NCBI GenBank assembly: GCA_937922785.1
Contig: CALAJQ010000034.1
Coordinates: forward strand, 31,403 to 95,402
Source of the DNA: an uncultured Acidimicrobiales bacterium
Lineage (GTDB): Bacteria; Actinomycetota; Acidimicrobiia; Acidimicrobiales; SZUA-35
Direction: 5' to 3'
DNA: 64,000 bases
The number at the start of each line of letters is the position of its first letter. Within the stretch, counting starts at the first letter, position 1. Positions 15,708 through 23,197 of the stretch are shown here, piece by piece. The notes beneath the pieces were generated by a model that saw only the letters and a program-made list of their open reading frames with translations, searched no databases and was not told where the DNA came from. Both the position numbers and the translations under genes were made by a program.

Positions 15708-16232
15708 CTAGGAGTATTGCGCAGCTAGCTCCAGAACCTTGTCTTGATCGAACGCCCCACGCCAGCCAAGTAGCGGTTGGCCGGAAGGGTCTAACAAGAT
15801 GGCGTTCGGTTGACTGCGGATCTGGTAGAAGCTCCAGGTATCAAAGCTCGGGTCCCAGTACATTTCAACGCCATCGGTTCCGGTGCTAGTTAAGAACTGC
15901 TGGGCTTCCCCAAGTGAGTCCTGTGCCCCTAGGCCCACGACTCGAACTTTGTCACCGTGTTCTTGCACAAACTGTGCAACTTCAGGCGCTTCGCGCCTGC
16001 ATGTGGGTCAATGAGGCGCCCAGAACCAAACCAAGATGGCTTGATCACCACCAGCTAGCTGGCTGCCGAAGTTTACTGTGGACCCTTCGTTGAGACTTAC
16101 AACATCAACTGAGGGGAAAGTCTCGCCGCCTGCTTCGCCACTAGGGGCCGAGGCAGCGGGTTCTTCGGTGGATCCGCAGGCGCCAGCAGCGAGCCCAAGG
16201 GCCATCACTACCGCGGCTGCGCGCGTTTTCAT
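15708..16232 (-). CDS. Predicted selenoprotein: Sec-containing TlpA/DsbE-like thioredoxin-fold lipoprotein (in-frame UGA)
   Basis: The track shows two same-frame pieces (16008-16244 and 15708-15968) split by one TGA at 16010-16008. Read through, they give one 174-residue protein: a signal peptide with a lipobox-like 'LAAGAC', an acidic linker, then a TlpA/DsbE thioredoxin fold with 'ILVWFWAPHUPTCRREAPEV', 'VRVVGLGAQDS' and 'PNAILLDPSGQPLLGWRG'. The UGA replaces the first Cys of the WxxxCxxC redox motif, giving U75xxC78, the classical place for selenocysteine. A perfect hairpin starts 8 nt after the UGA. ATG 16232 precedes the lipobox well; GTG 16244 is an alternative. The alternative reading is a nonsense-mutated pseudogene, but the rest of the frame is intact. 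It would act outside the membrane in disulfide or peroxide chemistry. No sel genes lie in the window. Confidence 0.82.
15983..15999 (-). promoter_or_regulatory. Candidate bacterial SECIS hairpin
   Basis: On the coding strand CAGGCGC-GAA-GCGCCTG forms a perfect 7-bp stem with a GAA triloop (or 6 bp with CGAAG). It begins 8 nt and its loop 15 nt after the UGA, and the first loop base is G. This fits the general bacterial SECIS pattern (short stem-loop directly 3' of the UGA with a G among the first loop bases). It lies inside the reading frame. Confidence 0.7.
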
Positions 16233-16246
16233 AGCTACAGACACTC

Positions 16247-16268
16247 AACTATCAACCGATTGATAGTT
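16247..16268. promoter_or_regulatory. Operator-like perfect inverted repeat (9-4-9)
   Basis: AACTATCAA-CCGA-TTGATAGTT is a perfect 22-bp dyad just upstream of the selenoprotein start. On the minus strand its right arm contains GATAGT, a plausible -10, so a bound regulator would occlude the promoter. It also lies in the 129-bp region shared with the divergent SUOX-fold gene. Confidence 0.55.
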
Positions 16269-16373
16269 ACCGCTATTCCGCAACTTCGAGCCTTTTTGTG
16301 AACAAGCTATTAACGAACGAATACCTGAAGCGTTAGTGCTGTTCAGTTGAGTGGAAGAACTTGCTGAGGAAAC

Positions 16374-18032
16374 ATGACCACCGAACCCACCAAAAGCCAA
16401 AATAGCCACCAATCCGGCGCCCAAGAGCTAACTAGTGCGCCGCACCTCATTAGTGTGCCTCGCGCTGGCTTGAGTGGCGCACTCGCCGGAGCAGGAGCGT
16501 TGGCCGCCGGTGAGTTCATCGCCGCGTTCTGGCCCCCTCGGCCTGGCCCCGTTGTTGCAGTCGCTAACCGGGTCATCGAGTTTGCTCCGACCTGGTTCGT
16601 GAACTTCGGCAAGGATCTGTTCGGCCTTGCCGACAAGCCGGCCCTAGTTCTGGGAACCATCATCATTGCGTTGGTGATAGCCGCCGGCCTGGGAGTTGCA
16701 AGTCGGACTAACCGAATGATCGGCGTGGCCGGCATCGCGACTTTCGGATTCTTGGGCTTGTTGTCAATTGGTACCGACGCTCAAGCCGGGTGGATCTCGG
16801 CTTTCATCTTTTCTCCGATCTCAGCCGGAGCTGGAATTGGCCTGCTGCAGTGGCTGTTGAACAGCGCCGCCGTTCCTGCCCGCCGCGCTGACCTCGCCCA
16901 GCCTCAAACTAGCCAGCAGCAAGACCCCCGCAACCCCGCTGTCAACCGACGAGGCTTCCTTGGGGCCGCTGGAATCGCGGGTGCCGGCATCGCTGTTTCA
17001 GGTGTTGCGGGAAACTGGCTCCGGGGTCGGTCTGCAGCTGAGACCGCTCGATCGGCTGTTGTTCTAACTGGAACCAGCTCTGAGGCAGCTGTCCAAGAAC
17101 TGATCAACACCGCCAACGCACATCCGGTTGCTCAAACACCCGGGATCTCTCCTGCAGTTGTTGGAGGTGACGACTTCTATTTGATCGACACAGCCATCAT
17201 CAAACCTCAGGTCGATCCGGCCGATTGGTCGCTGACGATCGACGGCATGGTCGACAACCCATTGACCTTTAGCTACCAGGATCTGATTGATCGGGCCTCA
17301 GTGACAGCACCCGTAACGCTGAGCTGTGTCTCAAACGAAGTTGGCGGCGGGCTTGTAGGCAATGCTGTTTGGCAGGGCGTCCCCTTAACCGAACTGCTTG
17401 AAGAAGCTGGCGTTCAGCCCGGCGCGACCCAGCTCCGGAGCCAATCGGTTGACGGCTGGAACTGCGGTTTCCCAACCGAGCTTGCCTTCGACGGAAGGAC
17501 CGCCCTTGTAGCGGTAGCCATGAACGGCGAGCCGCTGCCGGTCAAACACGGTTTCCCCGTGCGGCTCGTGATCAGCGGGCTGTACGGCTACGTGAGCGCA
17601 ACAAAGTGGCTTGAGTCAATAACGCTTACGACACTTGAAGATTTCGATGGTTACTGGATCAGCCGAGGCTGGAGCAAAGACGGACCTGTCAAAACCCAAA
17701 GCCGCATCGATACTCCACGTACCAGAACTTCAGGCCACTCGGCCTCTGAACCGCTTCCGATTGCTGGAGTGGCATGGGCGCCGGACACCGGAATTGAAAC
17801 CGTCGAAATCCAGATCGACGACGGCGACTGGGTCGAAGCCGAGCTAGGTGAGTCGATGGGAATCAACTCGTGGCGCCAATGGCTCTATGCATGGCCAGAT
17901 CCGTCACCGGGTGTTCACACAATTAGCGTGCGAGCAACCGACCAATCGGGCTACACCCAAACTCCTGAACGAAGGCCGGTAGCCCCAGACGGCGCAACTG
18001 GTTGGCACACAGTCGAGATTCAGGTGGCCTAA
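16374..18032 (+). CDS. Membrane-anchored molybdopterin-dependent oxidoreductase, sulfite-oxidase fold
   Basis: 552 residues: four or so N-terminal transmembrane helices (about residues 35-170), then an internal twin-arginine-like 'NRRGFLGAAGIAGAG', then a SUOX-fold molybdopterin domain (about 240-440) with the Mo-ligating Cys in 'LSCVSNEVGG' near residue 317 and 'GYVSATKWL', and a C-terminal dimerisation/Ig-like domain ('VAWAPDTGIETVEIQIDDG'). The catalytic domain is probably outside the cytoplasmic membrane. The substrate could be sulfite, a sulfoxide (MsrP-like) or something else. The ATG follows AGGAAAC. moaC, moaA and moeA at 23.7-28.3 kb supply cofactor. Divergent from the Sec lipoprotein. 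Confidence 0.9.
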   Translation: MTTEPTKSQNSHQSGAQELTSAPHLISVPRAGLSGALAGAGALAAGEFIAAFWPPRPGPVVAVANRVIEFAPTWFVNFGKDLFGLADKPALVLGTIIIALVIAAGLGVASRTNRMIGVAGIATFGFLGLLSIGTDAQAGWISAFIFSPISAGAGIGLLQWLLNSAAVPARRADLAQPQTSQQQDPRNPAVNRRGFLGAAGIAGAGIAVSGVAGNWLRGRSAAETARSAVVLTGTSSEAAVQELINTANAHPVAQTPGISPAVVGGDDFYLIDTAIIKPQVDPADWSLTIDGMVDNPLTFSYQDLIDRASVTAPVTLSCVSNEVGGGLVGNAVWQGVPLTELLEEAGVQPGATQLRSQSVDGWNCGFPTELAFDGRTALVAVAMNGEPLPVKHGFPVRLVISGLYGYVSATKWLESITLTTLEDFDGYWISRGWSKDGPVKTQSRIDTPRTRTSGHSASEPLPIAGVAWAPDTGIETVEIQIDDGDWVEAELGESMGINSWRQWLYAWPDPSPGVHTISVRATDQSGYTQTPERRPVAPDGATGWHTVEIQVA

Positions 18033-18060
18033 CCCCAGTCTTGGTTGCTGGTCAGTATTT

Positions 18061-18096
18061 ATTGCCTGGTCTATTGCCTGGTCTATTGCCTGGTGA
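18061..18096 (+). repeat. Three tandem 12-bp repeats (ATTGCCTGGTCT)
   Basis: Two exact copies of ATTGCCTGGTCT and a third that diverges after GGT. In the frame of the downstream metalloprotease they encode (LLPG)3, so copy-number change would lengthen a hydrophobic stretch without a frameshift if translation began upstream. Confidence 0.8.
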
Positions 18097-18163
18097 CAGC
18101 GTCTGGGCTGAAAATCTGCGTGATCCGTGCAAAGCTGGTTTCCAGCCACAACGGGAGAGACGG

Positions 18164-18985
18164 ATGAAGTCGGACCGCTATCAGCTTGCCATGCTCGAAG
18201 AAAACGCCACTGCACGCCAGCTGGATGAGTGCAACGAGCACTACCTGCACCAGTATGACCTGGACGGCAATACCTTTGTCTGCAAAACAGACTCCCGCGG
18301 CCGAGCTGAGCCGATGGCGGGGTCGCCGGTGGACCTAGTGCTAGATGCCAGCGACGGGTTCATCCCGCTGTGGGATCGCAACGTCACCTTGCGCTGGAGA
18401 TTCCAAGAGCAATCGATGGCAGTCTTTGTGGATCCTGAGGCAGCCAAACGCTATCTGCGTGACCTAATCGGTCAAGCGTTGTTGTTGTGGACTGAACCGG
18501 CAATGCCAGTTCGGTTCAAGGAAGCTCAGGACGCTTGGGACTTCGAAGTTGCGGTGAACGCAACAACCGATTGTGACTTCCGGGGCTGCACCTTGGCATC
18601 GGCCTTCTTTCCCGACGGCGGCCGCCACGAACTACGGATCTTTCCCACCATGTTCGAACAGTCGCCAACAGAACAGCTCGAAACGATGGCTCATGAGATC
18701 GGGCACATCTTTGGGCTGCGACATTTCTTTGCCCAAATCTCAGAGACTCAATGGCCGTCTGAAGTGTTTGGCAGCCATCGCAAATTCTCGATCATGAACT
18801 ACGGCGTCGACTCAATGATGACCGCTGAAGATCGGACCGATCTCGCTAATCTCTACCAGCTTGCCTGGCGGGGATCTTTGCGAAGCATCAACGGAACACC
18901 AATCAAGTTGGTTCGCCCTTTTAGCGATGGACGGGTTGCGCCGAGTACTGACCCTGCCTGTGACCCATCGGTAGTTGCCTGTTAA
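18164..18985 (+). CDS. Matrixin-like zinc metalloprotease (metzincin)
   Basis: 273 residues from ATG 18164, chosen for the GGGAGAGA Shine-Dalgarno sequence just before it. The zinc motif 'HEIGHIFGLRHF' (HExxHxxGxxH) and the Met-turn 'FSIMNYGVDSM' place it in the metzincin/M10 group. 'LTRW'-type matrixin features appear as 'VTLRWRFQEQ' and 'QALLLWTEPAMPVRF'. No signal peptide is seen from this start. A longer in-frame start (18002 or internal TTGs) would add a repeat-encoded hydrophobic 'YLLPGLLPGLLPG', which might be an export signal. Its stop codon overlaps that of the convergent M23 gene. Confidence 0.83.
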   Translation: MKSDRYQLAMLEENATARQLDECNEHYLHQYDLDGNTFVCKTDSRGRAEPMAGSPVDLVLDASDGFIPLWDRNVTLRWRFQEQSMAVFVDPEAAKRYLRDLIGQALLLWTEPAMPVRFKEAQDAWDFEVAVNATTDCDFRGCTLASAFFPDGGRHELRIFPTMFEQSPTEQLETMAHEIGHIFGLRHFFAQISETQWPSEVFGSHRKFSIMNYGVDSMMTAEDRTDLANLYQLAWRGSLRSINGTPIKLVRPFSDGRVAPSTDPACDPSVVAC

Positions 18986-20178
18986 GGCAGGTACGGCATT
19001 GGGTCGACGGGGTTGCCATTGACCCGAACCTCAAAGTGCAAGTGAGGCGAGGTCGACGTGCCAGTTGAACCGATGTAGCCAATAACGTCTCCGCGGGCGA
19101 CAAAGTCACCAAGGCTTGATTCGTAGGAACTCATGTGAGCATAAAGAGTTGTGATGCCGTCGCCATGATCGACCAGGACTGTGTGGCCGTAGCCACCACG
19201 ACGCTTGGCCCAGATGACCTCGCCACCTTTGGCTGCATAGATCGGGTCGCCCGTACTGCCACCGATGTCCAAGCCCGTGTGGAGGCGCCTTGTTTTGTAG
19301 ATCGGGTGAATTCGATATCCGTACCCGCTACCAACACGACCGTTGTAGGGCCACTGAAATCCCTGGACTGAGGGGTCCGACGGATCTGGCGGTGGCCGGT
19401 CTGGATCGTTGTTGTCAGGATCGTTCTCTTGCAGGAATCGAGTGATGTCATCGACCGCATCGGTGAGGGTGCCAACTCGAGCTTCCCAATCTGCGACACG
19501 GCGGTCCATCTCGGCCTGAAGCACGGCCTGGGTGCTTCGCTCGGCTGCCAAGCTCTTGAGAGACTCGCTTAGCTCTGACTCCAGAGCCAAGCTCTCTGCA
19601 TTAGCGGCGTCCAAGGTTGCCTTGGCGATCGAGTGATCTTCTTCAATAGCTCGCAATTGGTCCAGAACTTCGGTTGGAGCCGTGTTGGACTCTTTCAACA
19701 TGAAGTCTTGACGTACCGCTTCGTTAATGTCGCCAACATCGAAGATGATGCCTTCTCGTGCGGCAGCTTCCAAGAAACCAGCTACCGCAAGGTCTGTGAC
19801 CTGAGACAACAGTTGTTCAGACTGGTCTCGAGTTTCTTCTAAGGCAATCGTGGCCTCTTCAGCTTGAGCTAAGGCGGTGCCCAGTTGCAACCGGGTGCTC
19901 TCTAGTTGTGCTGACTTCTCTGCAACCTCAGCGTCGATTGCGGCCAGCGCAGTGGCGAGATCCTGGCTTTCGAGCTTCGCAAAGCTGAGTTCTTTTGCGG
20001 CAGCAATCTGCTGGCGCCGGAGTCTCTCTCGCTCTACCTTCTTGGCTTCGATCTCGGCCGAGTTGTCCGCTTCGGCGGTGTCGGTGGACTCTTCGTCGTT
20101 CGATGTTTGAGCGAGGGCGGGAGCTGAAAGAAGAGCTATGACGATTGTCGCTAGTAACGCTCTAGTCAGTCGGCCCAT
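18982..20178 (-). CDS. M23 (LytM) murein endopeptidase with coiled coil
   Basis: 398 residues: signal peptide ('LLATIVIALLSAPALAQ'), a long Glu/Ala-rich coiled coil (about 40-255), a Pro/Asp linker, then a LytM domain (about 290-395) with 'RIHPIYKTRRLHTGLDIGG' (HxxxD zinc ligands), 'YAHMSS' and 'SPHLHFEVRVNG' (HxH). All zinc ligands are kept, so it is probably an active peptidoglycan endopeptidase, unlike EnvC-type activators that lose them. The architecture matches cell-separation hydrolases. The 144-bp upstream region has an AGAGGC/GCCTCT hairpin but no riboswitch I can recognise. Confidence 0.93.
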   Translation of the reverse strand: MGRLTRALLATIVIALLSAPALAQTSNDEESTDTAEADNSAEIEAKKVERERLRRQQIAAAKELSFAKLESQDLATALAAIDAEVAEKSAQLESTRLQLGTALAQAEEATIALEETRDQSEQLLSQVTDLAVAGFLEAAAREGIIFDVGDINEAVRQDFMLKESNTAPTEVLDQLRAIEEDHSIAKATLDAANAESLALESELSESLKSLAAERSTQAVLQAEMDRRVADWEARVGTLTDAVDDITRFLQENDPDNNDPDRPPPDPSDPSVQGFQWPYNGRVGSGYGYRIHPIYKTRRLHTGLDIGGSTGDPIYAAKGGEVIWAKRRGGYGHTVLVDHGDGITTLYAHMSSYESSLGDFVARGDVIGYIGSTGTSTSPHLHFEVRVNGNPVDPMPYLP

Positions 20179-20310
20179 TACTTGCGATTACTCCACATCT
20201 CAATAGAGGCTGCCTTTTTCTGACTGCCTCTAAACGCTGTCTTTAAGTTATTTCGGCGCGGCATGGAAGAAAACCTCCACTACCCACCGGCGACCATACT
20301 AACGCAACGC

Positions 20311-20316
20311 TAGGGT
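20311..20316 (+). promoter_or_regulatory. Leaderless -10 (TAGGGT) for phosphoribosyltransferase
   Basis: TAGGGT is exactly 6 nt before the ATG at 20323. Confidence 0.6.
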
Positions 20317-20322
20317 CGGTCC

Positions 20323-20826
20323 ATGCCTGAGGACAGAGAGATCATGGATTGGCCCATTTACGGCACTGGGATGCGTGAATTAGCCCAGCAAATCGCCGAT
20401 AGCGGCTATCGGCCAGACATGATTCTAGCAATTGCCCGGGGCGGCCTATTTGTGGCTGGATCCCTGGGATACGCGCTTTCGGTTAAGAACCTCTACGTAA
20501 TGAATCTTGAGTACTACACTGGTGTTGATTCTCGTCTAGATGTGCCGGTAATGCTTCCGCCCTATCTTCACAAGTTTGACCTCACAGACGCAAAGATCCT
20601 GGTGGCAGATGATGTGGCCGATACGGGCCACACGTTGAAAGCCGTTCACGACTTTTGCTCTGATGTAGTGGCAGAGTCACGTACCGCTGTTCTGTATGAG
20701 AAGTCCCATTCGTTGGTTAAGTGCGACTATGTCTGGAAGCGGACAGACCAGTGGATTAACTTCCCATGGTCCACAGAGGCTCCGTTAGTTGACCCGACAG
20801 ATGGCAACACCATACTTGACGCATAG
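20323..20826 (+). CDS. Phosphoribosyltransferase family protein
   Basis: 167 residues with a type I PRTase fold: N-terminal 'MILAIARGGLFVAGSLGYAL' (flexible-loop region), the PRPP-binding signature 'ILVADDVADTGHTL', and a C-terminal 'WINFPWSTEAPLV' that resembles the xanthine-guanine/Gpt-like group. It probably transfers phosphoribose to a purine base, but the base is not determinable. Cytosolic. It is followed 35 bp later by a membrane protein gene with its own strong Shine-Dalgarno sequence, so the two may be cotranscribed. Confidence 0.85.
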   Translation: MPEDREIMDWPIYGTGMRELAQQIADSGYRPDMILAIARGGLFVAGSLGYALSVKNLYVMNLEYYTGVDSRLDVPVMLPPYLHKFDLTDAKILVADDVADTGHTLKAVHDFCSDVVAESRTAVLYEKSHSLVKCDYVWKRTDQWINFPWSTEAPLVDPTDGNTILDA

Positions 20827-20861
20827 TCCGGCTAATCTGTACCGCAGGAGGATCATCCACC

Positions 20862-21767
20862 ATGGTTCGTCGCATAGCAGGAACAATTTGCCTCGCCAGT
20901 TCGCTGATGATGATTTTATGGCTCGCAACCGGCGCGACCGCTTCGGGCTTCGTGAAATTTGCCTTGCTCGGAATTGTCGGGTCAATTCTCGTTCTCTACA
21001 AGTTCGATGAGATCGCGGCTCGGATGCCAAGTAACCGACCAGCGGTAACCGGGACGCAGCTTCAAGGAGCCCCGGACGGAGTGTTCGGCACCGAGCTACC
21101 TCCGGAGGCCTTCGCAGAACCAGTCCTGGAGGCCAAGCCGGTAAATCTCAGCACTCGCACCGAGATATTCCACCCCCGCGAAGACGCCGAAGGCGATGAT
21201 GGTCAAAGCGACCAAGATGGCTCAGTCCTAGTCGCCGAACGAGACACAGACACAGACACAGACACAGACACAGACTCCGGGGAGCAACTGGAGTCCACGG
21301 CCGAAACAAACGGCTCAGCTCCGCGCAAAGACAGCGATGGGACCAGCGAGACCGACGAACAAGCCAACTCCGTTGAACCGGTCCAGGAAGATTCCTTGGT
21401 TCAGCCAGACCCAACACAAGAAGTTGTCATGACAAATGGAAGTGGCACCACAAGTGTTGTGGCGTCATCGGAACCAGTGTTCATCCAACTTGCGGACTAC
21501 TCAGACGATGAGTTGGTTCAATCCGTGAGGGCTGGAGAGGCTTCGCTTGTGTCGACTTTGGCCGAAAGCGGAATGCTCAGCACCGAGGGGCCCGTCACCG
21601 ATAACGACGTAGCAACAATGGTCTTCGTAGCAGTATCAAGCGATGACCTGCTGCGCGCCCTCATCGATGGCAAAGAGGCCGAAGCCCAAGCTGCGGCTCT
21701 GTCTTACACTCCCGATACGCCGCAGTTGTACGAACCGGCTGCCCAGCTGGTTGAACCTCGTAGCTAG
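20862..21767 (+). CDS. Hypothetical membrane protein with acidic repeat region
   Basis: 301 residues, family not recognised. Two N-terminal transmembrane helices (about 8-28 and 30-47) are followed by a long Asp/Glu/Ser-rich, probably disordered region containing five Asp-Thr pairs, and a folded-looking C-terminal part ('IQLADYSDDELVQSVRAGEASLV', 'VFVAVSSDDLLRALIDG'). The start at 20862 follows GCAGGAGGATCATCCACC, one of the strongest Shine-Dalgarno sequences in the window, so this gene is leadered, unlike its upstream neighbour. Confidence 0.75.
   Translation: MVRRIAGTICLASSLMMILWLATGATASGFVKFALLGIVGSILVLYKFDEIAARMPSNRPAVTGTQLQGAPDGVFGTELPPEAFAEPVLEAKPVNLSTRTEIFHPREDAEGDDGQSDQDGSVLVAERDTDTDTDTDTDSGEQLESTAETNGSAPRKDSDGTSETDEQANSVEPVQEDSLVQPDPTQEVVMTNGSGTTSVVASSEPVFIQLADYSDDELVQSVRAGEASLVSTLAESGMLSTEGPVTDNDVATMVFVAVSSDDLLRALIDGKEAEAQAAALSYTPDTPQLYEPAAQLVEPRS
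21243..21272 (+). repeat. Hexanucleotide tandem repeat (GACACA)5
   Basis: Five perfect GACACA units inside the preceding gene encode (Asp-Thr)5. Length changes stay in frame, so this alters linker length rather than switching the gene off. Confidence 0.9.
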
Positions 21768-21826
21768 ATCGAGCCTCTAAAGTGCCGATCGCTAAACTCC
21801 AGCGGCCTGGGTTCCGTTACTAGGTG

Positions 21827-22309
21827 ATGTCTTCAAGACTAAAGCTTGCTGTTATTGGTGTCCTCGCGTTGTTTGCCACCTCATGTGGTGGAGACGATCC
21901 ACTGATTCAAGCAATGGCCGATGACATGGCGGCCCAGGCCGATGGGTTGTCAACCGACCCCGCCGAAACCCTGTGCATTTCCCAAGCCAGCTATGACGCC
22001 CTCGGCGCTGATCGCCTAGCCGAGCTTGGAATTACTGTTGAAAATCCAAACCTGTTAACCGCCGTCGTCGACGAACGCGAAGCAGAGAAGCTGGTGGACG
22101 GACTCTACAGTTGCGTCGACGTCAACGAAATGATCGTTTCTCAGGTCACCTCCACCGGATTGCCTCCAGCTGCGGCGGACTGCATCATTGAGACCTTGGG
22201 CGAAGACGGCGTTCGACAATTCATCTTGGATCAGTTCCAAGGCGAGGAACTATCGCTGACAACTGACGTACGGACCGCCATGTTGAGTTGCCTCGGAGCT
22301 GGCGGCTAG
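21827..22309 (+). CDS. Hypothetical lipoprotein
   Basis: About 160 residues. A lipoprotein signal ('LAVIGVLALFATSCGG', lipobox ATSC) is followed by a helical, acidic domain with four further cysteines ('TLCISQ', 'YSCVDV', 'ADCIIE', 'LSCLGA') that could form two disulfides outside the cell membrane. No family recognised. Either GTG 21824 or ATG 21827 may be the start. Its TAG stop shares the tetranucleotide CTAG with the stop of the convergent PhyH gene. Confidence 0.75.
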   Translation: MSSRLKLAVIGVLALFATSCGGDDPLIQAMADDMAAQADGLSTDPAETLCISQASYDALGADRLAELGITVENPNLLTAVVDEREAEKLVDGLYSCVDVNEMIVSQVTSTGLPPAAADCIIETLGEDGVRQFILDQFQGEELSLTTDVRTAMLSCLGAGG

Positions 22310-23184
22310 CTAACCCGTGAGGTCTGAGCTTCCCAAAGCTTTGGGTACAGACTGCAATCGACTCGATCGCCCGGGGTTAGGCCCTGGTTGGCCATAAATT
22401 GGGAATGGTCGGGGTCCATCCCTTCGGGCCTGAAACAGACCCTCACGTCGTCACCAAGCCATTGGGTGTTGAACACTTTGAGATCTCGGTCTTGGCTTAG
22501 TAGACCGGAACCGCCGTGGATGATGCGGGCGTTGAACAACGCAACGTCACCAGGCTCCATATCCCAGCTGAGAATTTCGTACTTGTCCCGATTGCCCTCA
22601 ATGTCAGGGAAGGGAACCGTGTCTGAATTGGCGAAAGAGACGTGATCTCGATCATCCTTGGTGAGATCGCCAAAGTTAGTCTGGGCAAACTTGTCGGTCC
22701 AAAGATGGGACCCTTTCACGAACTCAAGAGCGCTCACCTTCGCCACAGGAACCAACGGCGTCCAAGCCGAGGCGCAGTCATAACCTTCGACCGACCAAAA
22801 CGGCTCATCTTGATGGAAGGGCGTGCGGAACTGACTTCCAAGGCTTCTTACAAACACGGCGTCGAAGAAAAAATTCACTGCCGACACGCCCATCGCTTGG
22901 CCGGCGAGTTCGGCCATTGGAGAGTTCAAGATGAAGTCGCTGTAGTCCGGATTGTCCTGCCAGACCATCGAGTCATAGAAGGTCGTTTCACCGTTGTCTG
23001 ACCGGTTCCAAATTCGGCTGCGGTCCGATGGGTTTGCAACGGCCTGGTCTAAGCCACGGCGCAGCGTCTCGATCCAGTGCTGACTAATTACCCCTCGCAG
23101 GCACGTAGCACCATCACGGGCGTACTCGTCAATATTCTTCTGTGTTACCTGATTCTGCTGTGGTGTTTGGCCCGCGACGTTCAT
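22306..23184 (-). CDS. Phytanoyl-CoA dioxygenase (PhyH) family protein
   Basis: 292 residues with the Fe(II)/2-oxoglutarate oxygenase facial triad: 'PFHQDEPFW' (HxD) and the distal His in 'NARIIHGGSG', plus the 2-oxoglutarate-binding Arg region 'SQDRDLKVFNTQW'. It hydroxylates or demethylates an unknown small molecule; the PhyH family in aquatic bacteria acts on very diverse substrates. No pathway context: neighbours are a lipoprotein and a membrane protein. A second PhyH protein is encoded at 55.6 kb. ATG 23184 is supported by TACCAT 7 nt upstream. Confidence 0.87.
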   Translation of the reverse strand: MNVAGQTPQQNQVTQKNIDEYARDGATCLRGVISQHWIETLRRGLDQAVANPSDRSRIWNRSDNGETTFYDSMVWQDNPDYSDFILNSPMAELAGQAMGVSAVNFFFDAVFVRSLGSQFRTPFHQDEPFWSVEGYDCASAWTPLVPVAKVSALEFVKGSHLWTDKFAQTNFGDLTKDDRDHVSFANSDTVPFPDIEGNRDKYEILSWDMEPGDVALFNARIIHGGSGLLSQDRDLKVFNTQWLGDDVRVCFRPEGMDPDHSQFMANQGLTPGDRVDCSLYPKLWEAQTSRVS

Positions 23185-23191
23185 CGGGCCA

Positions 23192-23197
23192 ATGGTA
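23192..23197 (-). promoter_or_regulatory. Leaderless -10 (TACCAT) for PhyH gene
   Basis: TACCAT on the minus strand lies 7 nt before the ATG at 23184. Confidence 0.5.

Noticed and set aside
15708-16244. Reading the thioredoxin-like locus as two separate short genes or a pseudogene
   Set aside because: Both pieces are in one frame, the downstream piece lacks its own sensible start (its M arises inside the fold), and the stop falls on the redox Cys position with a SECIS-like hairpin after it. Selenoprotein fits better, although the sel genes are not in the window to prove it.
18061-18096. CRISPR-like direct repeats
   Set aside because: The units are 12 bp, contiguous without spacers, and translate to LLPG.
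20179-20322. c-di-AMP (ydaO-type) riboswitch upstream of the M23 endopeptidase gene
   Set aside because: Such riboswitches often control actinobacterial wall hydrolases and 'GCGCCGAAAT' caught my eye, but the conserved core of that class is not found and only a 6-bp hairpin is visible.
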